Origin: a virus
Virus record (IMG/VR): IMGVR_UViG_3300009432_001002
Coordinates: 1 to 26,000 of that record
Length of the DNA stretch: 26,000 nt
Direction: 5' to 3' (one strand)
Both the position numbers and the translations under genes were made by a program. How positions within the stretch are numbered: the first letter of the stretch is position 1; each line of letters begins with the position of its first letter. The notes beneath the pieces are model-generated. The model ran no database searches and was not told where the DNA came from. It saw only the letters and a program-made list of their open reading frames with translations. Shown in pieces: positions 21,460 to 26,000 of the stretch.

Positions 21460-21496
21460 ATAACTATTTGTTAAACCTAAGTTGTTAGGATAGGTT

Positions 21497-22006
21497 TTAT
21501 ATTGAATATTTACTTTCATGGCTAAACCATTCGTTTAAACTGCTATTATAATCCTCTTTCAGATCCTTAATTTTTAAGCCCTTAGATGGCGCTATTAACG
21601 TGCTATCTGTATGCTTATCGCTTAACCAATTCAAAACTAACTGCCCTCTGAGCTTTGTGAATTGGTAGTATAAACCTTTGTACTTATACAGAAAGGTGTG
21701 CTTTGTTCCTATTACATTCATTCTATATCTAATAATCGGTTCACCGTAGCGTTCTATGTCTTTTAATTCTTGCATTCTATTAGGTTTTATATAGAATGAT
21801 ATGGGATCTAATGTACCTTTAATGAGATCCTCGTATTGGGTTTTAGATATCCACCTTAGGCTTTCTCTATCTTCCAAGATACAATCTCCTTCGAATGTTT
21901 TTGAGATATGATATAAGGGTTGGTCGTTCTTGAATATACCTATTTGATATTCATTGAAGGAATATTGTTGGATGTGATTGTCTTCGCAATCTAGTTCGAA
22001 TTTCAT
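21497..22006 (-). CDS. Hypothetical protein
   Basis: The protein has 169 residues, mixed charge, beta-like at the start (KFELDCEDNHIQQYSFNEYQIGIF) and with a Phe/Tyr/Lys-rich centre (TFLYKYKGLYYQFTKLRGQLVLNW). No membrane segment and no known motif. It is the last gene of its module; the next base stretch is the promoter of the 21399 module, so it ends about 40 bases before that repeat. Function unknown. Confidence 0.6.
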   Translation of the reverse strand: MKFELDCEDNHIQQYSFNEYQIGIFKNDQPLYHISKTFEGDCILEDRESLRWISKTQYEDLIKGTLDPISFYIKPNRMQELKDIERYGEPIIRYRMNVIGTKHTFLYKYKGLYYQFTKLRGQLVLNWLSDKHTDSTLIAPSKGLKIKDLKEDYNSSLNEWFSHESKYSI

Positions 22007-22018
22007 GTTATTTAGATG

Positions 22019-22357
22019 TTAAAAGTTGGGATCTAATTTCTCAGCTATATCGTCCATGATCTCCGAGGCAACCTGTAAGTTAACTCCCCTTGATTCAGCA
22101 TCCTCATAGTATTCGTACCATTGGAATATATTAGTGGTATGTACTAGATCTTCTCCTTTGTATATCCCATTAGCTCCAGCATCCTGGAAGGCATCTGACC
22201 AAGCTTGGTATTCATCTCCATCATTCCCTACATCGTCTGTATCTAAGTTCTCCATAAAGGTTTCGCAGAAGTTGGGTGATGGTATTATAAAAGGATTGTT
22301 GAGTAATTGTAGTAATTCCTTGTTAAAGGCTTCAGGGGTTAGTTTTGAGCAATTCAT
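22019..22357 (-). CDS. Small acidic hypothetical protein
   Basis: The protein has 112 residues, acidic (ENLDTDDVGNDGDEYQAWSDAF...EDLVHTTNIFQWYEYYEDAESRG). A helical start, no membrane segment, no recognised family. It lies 12 bases upstream of the 169-residue gene and 19 bases after the 125-residue gene, so they form one transcript starting at promoter copy 3. Confidence 0.6.
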   Translation of the reverse strand: MNCSKLTPEAFNKELLQLLNNPFIIPSPNFCETFMENLDTDDVGNDGDEYQAWSDAFQDAGANGIYKGEDLVHTTNIFQWYEYYEDAESRGVNLQVASEIMDDIAEKLDPNF

Positions 22358-22376
22358 TGAATTTAGGTTTTAAGGA

Positions 22377-22754
22377 TTAACCCCAGGCAAATACCCGGAT
22401 TGAACTAATTATGGTAGGATATTTTATTTGGATATCTCTTACTAGTGGAGTATCTAACCAGATTTGTGGGTGAATATCGGTATCACACATGGCAAAGGCT
22501 AGTCGCCATATGCGGTAGATATTAATAAGGTCGGTAGTTTCTCCTGATGCATATAGGGTATTGGCCCGTATTATATCACTGACATCTCCCGGATTTTCCC
22601 AGAAGTTGCCATGTTTGTTGTCTTCCGGTAGTGAATCCCATAGTTTCCTCCGGTTCTCTTCCTCTGTTTGATTGGGATTATGAGTGTCCATGAAGACCAT
22701 GTCATGGAATTGACTGGGTAGTGTTATAAATAGGTGTATTTTTGAGAAGTCCAT
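22377..22754 (-). CDS. Hypothetical protein, first gene of a promoter module
   Basis: The protein has 125 residues (MDFSKIHLFITLPSQFHDMVFMDTHNPNQT...), mixed, with a conserved-looking patch IYRIWRLAFAMCDTDIHPQIWLDTPLVRDI. No membrane segment and no motif I recognise. Promoter copy 3 lies directly upstream (-7 at 22786-22793) with the same leader, which supports the ATG at 22754. Confidence 0.65.
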   Translation of the reverse strand: MDFSKIHLFITLPSQFHDMVFMDTHNPNQTEEENRRKLWDSLPEDNKHGNFWENPGDVSDIIRANTLYASGETTDLINIYRIWRLAFAMCDTDIHPQIWLDTPLVRDIQIKYPTIISSIRVFAWG

Positions 22755-22815
22755 TATTATGGGTTTTTAATTATTTAATTATACTCAAATATAAAAAATA
22801 ATATAACCTGAAATA
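22754..22815 (-). promoter_or_regulatory. Repeat promoter copy 3
   Basis: Minus strand: ATTTCAGGTTATATTATTTT, TATATTTG (plus CAAATATA at 22786-22793), AGTATAATTAAATAATTAAA, AACCCATAATA, ATG at 22754. The upstream half reaches into the 3' end of the previous gene, which stops at 22819. Confidence 0.85.
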
Positions 22816-22818
22816 TTA

Positions 22819-23154
22819 CTATTTTTTAAACCTAACTGAAACCATGTATTTGCTCTTACCCAACATATGGTTTCTCTCGAACTTAGCCATACCCTGTTTC
22901 TCGGGTAAAGGAAATAAACCCGATTCCAGGTGATCTTCAAATTCTACCCATAGGTCCCTCGAATCTCTTACATTAAAGGTTATGTTATTATGTTTAAGCC
23001 ATTGTAGGAATGTCTTAAGTTTACCTTTATGACGGGTGTTAAGTGATAAATACTCAGCTTCTACTTGATCTACCCAAGATTGCTCTATTGATTCCAGGGC
23101 TACTGCCAGGGCTAGAGCATCGAGGGTAGTAAATTTATGGTGGAGTTTTGGCAT
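22819..23154 (-). CDS. Hypothetical basic protein
   Basis: The protein has 111 residues (MPKLHHKFTTLDALALAVALESIEQSW...) with a helical first half, a positively charged end (FERNHMLGKSKYMVSVRFKK) and no membrane segment. Its stop adjoins promoter copy 3. No recognised family; it is probably the last gene of the module whose first gene starts at 23785. Confidence 0.6.
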   Translation of the reverse strand: MPKLHHKFTTLDALALAVALESIEQSWVDQVEAEYLSLNTRHKGKLKTFLQWLKHNNITFNVRDSRDLWVEFEDHLESGLFPLPEKQGMAKFERNHMLGKSKYMVSVRFKK

Positions 23155-23163
23155 CTTTAGATT

Positions 23164-23406
23164 TTAAGGTTTGTAATTGAGCGGTGCCCATCCTTCGATA
23201 TTACTAAAGGGTTCGTTGAAACCCATATGTAGTTCGTCCATATCAAGAGTAAGACCCCTAGATCCCATTTCATTTCTTATTGATCTCCTTAGGTCGTCTT
23301 CTTGTTTCCGGTGAGATTTATTTTTAAACCTACCCTCTTCTCTCCTGGCTTTAAGTAGAGCCCTTATAAGAAAGAGTTGGAAGTCGGTTAATTTGATTAT
23401 ATCCAT
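23164..23406 (-). CDS. Small basic hypothetical protein
   Basis: I chose the inner ATG at 23406 (MDIIKLTDFQLFLIRALLKARREEG...) instead of the ATG at 23457, because the inner start overlaps the stop of the preceding gene by 10 bases (ATGGATATAA), as in a coupled operon. The 17 extra residues of the longer reading would overlap that gene by 61 bases. The 80-residue protein is basic in the middle (RFKNKSHRKQEDDLRRSIRNEMG) and helical. No recognised family. Confidence 0.55.
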   Translation of the reverse strand: MDIIKLTDFQLFLIRALLKARREEGRFKNKSHRKQEDDLRRSIRNEMGSRGLTLDMDELHMGFNEPFSNIEGWAPLNYKP

Positions 23407-23588
23407 CCTTGGTTTTCTTGTTCTTGGGTGATAAGAGTGTTGAGGTTCTGTAGGCATTCAACCAATTCTTCTTGGTTTGGTGTTATTTCTATAGAGGACA
23501 TCTGGGCATCTTCAATGATGTCGATTAGGTTACTAGCGTTGGTATCGGTAGTATTCAATAAAGTCCTTGTGTGGTTGTCTAATATCAT
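23397..23588 (-). CDS. Small acidic hypothetical protein
   Basis: The protein has 63 residues (MILDNHTRTLLNTTDTNASNLIDIIED...), acidic, Asn-, Thr- and Glu-rich. Its ATG overlaps the stop of the gene before it (TAATG), which supports the start. No recognised family. Confidence 0.55.
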   Translation of the reverse strand: MILDNHTRTLLNTTDTNASNLIDIIEDAQMSSIEITPNQEELVECLQNLNTLITQEQENQGWI

Positions 23589-23785
23589 TAGTTTAGGATA
23601 TGGGAGTTTTGAGCTATATTAATGGTGTTATTATTTTGGTAGGTTATCGAGATATTACTCTGGCAATAGATAGCATGAGCATGAGCAACCAGGATGGCTT
23701 CCTGTATGTCTATGACATAGAATTCAAACTTACCGTTTTTGTCTGGATAGGAAATAATAGCAGTGTTTTTAGCTTCGAACTCCAT
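23588..23785 (-). CDS. Small hypothetical protein, first gene of a promoter module
   Basis: The protein has 65 residues (MEFEAKNTAIISYPDKNGKFEFYVIDIQEAILVAHA...), beta-like then helical, then Asn-rich. Promoter copy 4 lies directly upstream. The leader is slightly different from the others (AATTAAAAAATC ATG), with no CCTATAA box. Function unknown. Confidence 0.6.
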   Translation of the reverse strand: MEFEAKNTAIISYPDKNGKFEFYVIDIQEAILVAHAHAIYCQSNISITYQNNNTINIAQNSHILN

Positions 23786-23840
23786 GATTTTTTAATTTTT
23801 TAATTATACTCAAATATAATTAATAATAGAACCTGAAATA
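23786..23840 (-). promoter_or_regulatory. Repeat promoter copy 4
   Basis: Minus strand: ATTTCAGGTTCTATTATTAA, TTATATTTG (plus CAAATATA at 23811-23818), AGTATAATTAAAAAATTAAA, AAATC, ATG at 23785. The core is the same as the other copies; the leader between -7 and ATG is shorter. Confidence 0.8.
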
Positions 23841-23844
23841 TTAC

Positions 23845-24159
23845 TTACTGGGTATCCTGGGTTTGGTTCCTATATTTGGCATTTCGATTATGTATTCTAT
23901 TAAACTTCCTGATATCTGTAATGGTTGATACAGTATCTCTAAAGTCCTCAGCAATCCATTTTTCACTGAATTCCTTGTTTGACCAATACTGGTGTTTCTT
24001 ACCATGTATATGGGTATATTCTCTGACAGTTTGATAGAATAATCCAAATGATGTGGAATAGGTCAGGGTATAGATTTTATCTTTGGAGTTATAATCTATA
24101 AGTATTAAGTACCTCGAATTTTTAATCCAGGTTAATAGGTTTCTTAATGATTTTTTCAT
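23845..24159 (-). CDS. Hypothetical basic protein
   Basis: The protein has 104 residues (MKKSLRNLLTWIKNSRYLILIDYNSKDKIYTL...), basic and Tyr/Asn-rich, with a possible strand pair at the start and a helical end. It overlaps the 93-residue gene upstream by 38 bases. A second, shorter minus-strand frame inside it (23841-24047) is rejected as a shadow. No recognised family. Confidence 0.55.
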   Translation of the reverse strand: MKKSLRNLLTWIKNSRYLILIDYNSKDKIYTLTYSTSFGLFYQTVREYTHIHGKKHQYWSNKEFSEKWIAEDFRDTVSTITDIRKFNRIHNRNAKYRNQTQDTQ

Positions 24160-24403
24160 GTCCTAGATGATTATTTAATTTCTGGTAATATAACCAGATT
24201 TTCTCAGTGGCCTGCATGTTAAAGCTGGGGGTTTTATTAAGGAGTATTAGTTCGATCCTTTTATGGATCATAACCAGGGAATTCCAATGGTAATCATTAA
24301 GTGGTTTCCTAACCATAAATGATGAGTGGAATGTTTCCCCTATTGAATCTACTCCTGTTGATGATTTAATATGGTTGGATAGAATATTAGTTAATGATCC
24401 CAT
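24122..24403 (-). CDS. Small hypothetical protein
   Basis: The protein has 93 residues (MGSLTNILSNHIKSSTGVDSIGET...), helical in the second half (RIELILLNKTPSFNMQATEKIWLYYQKLNNHL). It overlaps the neighbours by 38 and 17 bases, the overlap style of this operon. No recognised family. Confidence 0.55.
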   Translation of the reverse strand: MGSLTNILSNHIKSSTGVDSIGETFHSSFMVRKPLNDYHWNSLVMIHKRIELILLNKTPSFNMQATEKIWLYYQKLNNHLGHEKIIKKPINLD

Positions 24404-24605
24404 AGACTTCTAATTTAATTGATTTGTTAGTGAATATCTCGGGGTGTTTATTCCTGAAATGATGGCGTTTAGCTTTCCCTGGTTCTGAGTTAGCGGTGTT
24501 TATTTGGTTGTGTTGCCTGCATATAATTCTCTGGCCGGATGTTAGTATATTATAAATGCGCCTGGTATATGCATCATAAGGTGTTAATAGGAGGGGTTTA
24601 GGCAT
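24387..24605 (-). CDS. Small basic hypothetical protein
   Basis: The protein has 72 residues (MPKPLLLTPYDAYTRRIYNILTSGQRIICRQHNQ...), with a basic, His-rich centre (GKAKRHHFRNKHPEIF). It resembles no family I know. It overlaps the following gene by 17 bases and the preceding gene by 8. A nucleic-acid-binding role is possible because of the charge. Confidence 0.5.
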   Translation of the reverse strand: MPKPLLLTPYDAYTRRIYNILTSGQRIICRQHNQINTANSEPGKAKRHHFRNKHPEIFTNKSIKLEVYGIIN

Positions 24606-24876
24606 CTTCTAGTGTCTTATAAGATTCGTAATCCTTGATTATATCAAGCTTATCTAATACCAATGCTGATATGAATAATTTCATACTCCGTGCATAGTAA
24701 TATTTGATGTTTTTAGCATCAAGTCTCATGGCATACATTTTAAGTATAGCCTGGATTAATTTGGGTTTCATATCCGTATTGTGGTTGATATGATTTATTA
24801 ATACCGATTGGTGGTTTGCAAGTAACCTTTTATAATGTTTGGTATTTGCAAGTTTTGAAGAAGTAGATTCATTCAT
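24598..24876 (-). CDS. Hypothetical protein, first gene of a promoter module
   Basis: The protein has 92 residues (MNESTSSKLANTKHYKRLLANHQSVLINHINHNTD...), helical and basic (KYYYARSMKLFISALVLDKLDIIKDY). Promoter copy 5 is directly upstream. It leads a module of four overlapping small genes (24598, 24387, 24122 and 23845 by stop coordinate). No recognised family. Confidence 0.55.
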   Translation of the reverse strand: MNESTSSKLANTKHYKRLLANHQSVLINHINHNTDMKPKLIQAILKMYAMRLDAKNIKYYYARSMKLFISALVLDKLDIIKDYESYKTLEDA

Positions 24877-24930
24877 AGTTTTTAATTATTTAATTATACT
24901 CAAATATAAAAAATTAAAAAACCTGAAAAT
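24877..24930 (-). promoter_or_regulatory. Repeat promoter copy 5
   Basis: Minus strand: ATTTTCAGGTTTTTTAATTT, TTTATATTTG (plus CAAATATA at 24901-24908), AGTATAATTAAATAATTAAAAACT, then the ATG at 24876. The CCTATAA box is absent, as in copy 4. Confidence 0.8.
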
Positions 24931-24942
24931 ACAACTTTTTGA

Positions 24943-25329
24943 TTAACCTGGAGAATGTGCCTTAAGTAATCCCATGAACTTAGGATTTAGTTCATTTATC
25001 AATCTCATAAAGGATTCATTGAGCATTATTACCACCTGGCATTTCGAGGCATATTTCCTAATGGTTAGATCAATGAATGAATATGGTTTTACTATATTCT
25101 GTATAGTTTCAAATACCTCATCCTCAAATACCTCATCATAATCAAATTTCATTTTAAATGTCCTCCGTACCATTATCAGAGTTCTTTCCATGGTATCATG
25201 CATATCCACAGGCATCATGAGTTCTTGGTATTTAAAACAATCATTATATATTAACTGAACTATGAGATCCATAGCTCCTAGGAATATCTCTTCCTCTTCT
25301 AAGTTTTCTAAATCTAATCTATGTAACAT
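24943..25329 (-). CDS. Hypothetical acidic protein
   Basis: The protein has 128 residues (MLHRLDLENLEEEEIFLGAMDLIVQLI...), with an acidic start and helical stretches (EDEVFETIQNIVKPYSFIDLTIRKYA). No membrane segment. It ends 13 bases before promoter copy 5. No recognised family. The leader (AAAACCCCTAAATAATG) resembles the CCTATAATAATG leaders of other genes. Confidence 0.6.
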   Translation of the reverse strand: MLHRLDLENLEEEEIFLGAMDLIVQLIYNDCFKYQELMMPVDMHDTMERTLIMVRRTFKMKFDYDEVFEDEVFETIQNIVKPYSFIDLTIRKYASKCQVVIMLNESFMRLINELNPKFMGLLKAHSPG

Positions 25330-25347
25330 TATTTAGGGGTTTTAATT

Positions 25348-25503
25348 TTAAGGTATTAAATAATCTGAGGCAAACTCCCCGATTCCAATACCATCTAAGG
25401 TGATTTCATAATTAGGATCCATCCCACTAAGGAGAATACATTGGATTAACTCCTCTAGGGTGTTGGAGCTTTCTAAATAATATGGGCAGTCTAATGAATA
25501 CAT
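25348..25503 (-). CDS. Small hypothetical protein
   Basis: I read a 51-residue frame from the ATG at 25503 (MYSLDCPYYLESSNTLEELI...) to a TAA at 25348. It fills the 176-base gap between two other minus-strand genes. Its start lies close behind the stop at 25506 of the 158-residue gene, which fits operon packing. It has no recognised family. Confidence 0.5.
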   Translation of the reverse strand: MYSLDCPYYLESSNTLEELIQCILLSGMDPNYEITLDGIGIGEFASDYLIP

Positions 25504-25505
25504 GA

Positions 25506-25982
25506 TTATTTAGGATAATTATGATTTACCCATTCTTCGTTCTGTATCACTACTCTCCTTGATAACCCCCTTTCGTAAGCTAACCCATCTAAGGTTTCCA
25601 TGAAGATTAGAGAAGCATGTCCTGGTTCATCAACTAAAGGATAATTGTTTACGAATGTATAGGCAGCTGATTTATCATAAAATACCTTGATCATATGGCA
25701 TTCATCTTCTTCGGGTACTGGTCCTTGTGTTGGTTTTATATTATTATAAAGATTATCTATGATGGTACTATCTGCTTCGAATTCTCCCCGCTTATTTAAT
25801 ATCCTAACCGCGTTCTGGATGCTTATAAAAAAGATATCGGGAGGTACCTCGCTTATAAACTGACTGTGGGCTTCCGCTAATGTATCCCTTAAACCGGGAA
25901 CCCCTATTAATGCTCGGGCTAAGGATTCCAGTTCCTCATTGTGGGGTTGGCATAATGATAATGGTTTTATAGTTTCTTTCAT
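25506..25982 (-). CDS. Hypothetical acidic protein
   Basis: The protein has 158 residues (MKETIKPLSLCQPHNEELESLARALIGVPGLRDTLAEAHSQFISEV...), acidic overall, helical in the first half, with a mixed second half (ECHMIKVFYDKSAAYTFVNNYPL). No membrane segment and no recognised motif. Its ATG is 18 bases from the window edge so any promoter lies outside. It is followed at once by the 51-residue gene. Confidence 0.6.
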   Translation of the reverse strand: MKETIKPLSLCQPHNEELESLARALIGVPGLRDTLAEAHSQFISEVPPDIFFISIQNAVRILNKRGEFEADSTIIDNLYNNIKPTQGPVPEEDECHMIKVFYDKSAAYTFVNNYPLVDEPGHASLIFMETLDGLAYERGLSRRVVIQNEEWVNHNYPK

Positions 25983-26000
25983 GATTTTGGTTTTAATGAA

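Noticed and set aside
23164-23457. Longer version of the 23164-23406 gene from the ATG at 23457
   Set aside because: It would overlap the previous gene by 61 bases; the inner ATG gives a 10-base overlap typical of coupling.
23841-24047. A 68-residue minus-strand frame (MDYSIKLSENIP...)
   Set aside because: It lies wholly inside the longer frame 23845-24159 on the same strand, which has better operon spacing.
19190-24930. CRISPR-like array because of the recurrent repeats
   Set aside because: The repeats are hundreds to thousands of bases apart, each directly before a gene start, and carry a -7 box; they are promoters, not an array.

Overview
This 26 kb AT-rich window looks like part of a tailed double-stranded DNA phage or prophage of the Bacteroidota, probably from a flavobacterial host. 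Two things support this. The head genes are collinear and complete: large terminase, portal, a protease-scaffold fusion, a decoration protein, a major capsid protein and head-tail joining proteins. The visible promoters carry the Bacteroidota -7 element (TAnnTTTG, here mostly TATATTTG), not sigma70 boxes. The species cannot be named from the sequence, and it could be a lytic phage or a provirus. No integrase, tape measure, DNA polymerase or tRNA gene was seen.

Positions 1-13962, all on the minus strand, form the late region. Read in transcription order from 13962 downward: a C5-cytosine methyltransferase-like gene; an amidase endolysin; a 167 bp AT-rich gap; a membrane-anchored protein of unknown role; TerL; portal; protease-scaffold; decoration protein; major capsid protein followed by a strong hairpin terminator; a poly-Glu protein; a PKD-domain protein; two head-tail joining proteins; one unassigned structural protein; and a run of fibre or baseplate-like proteins (one with an NPHNVT fibre motif, one with collagen-like Gly-X-Y triplets). 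The last gene runs off the left edge. Most genes abut or overlap by a few bases, as in an operon.

Positions 13993-15039 hold the only plus-strand genes, a two-gene cassette. The second protein has several membrane segments and is a holin candidate by location only. The cassette ends at a bidirectional terminator.

Positions 15185-17064 hold small unknown minus-strand genes and a thymidylate-synthase-family enzyme. That enzyme has Asp where thymidylate synthases have the dUMP-selecting Asn, so it may be a dCMP hydroxymethylase-type enzyme.

Positions 17260-18508 look like a compositionally distinct island. It has two Lys/Leu/Phe-rich unknown genes, each preceded by a nearly identical copy of a 97 bp leader with a 19 bp palindrome, and two tiny hydrophobic peptides translationally coupled downstream. 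I consider this the best candidate in the window for an undescribed system.

Positions 18509-18999 are non-coding, with a GC-richer structured block, short tandem GAAC-type repeats and a terminator.

Positions 19000-25982 hold a battery of small, often acidic, unrecognised minus-strand genes, probably early or host-takeover genes. They fall into modules, five of which start with a near-identical promoter-leader cassette. A 352-residue protein with an N-terminal HTH-like segment lies among them; it may be a regulator or a small terminase.
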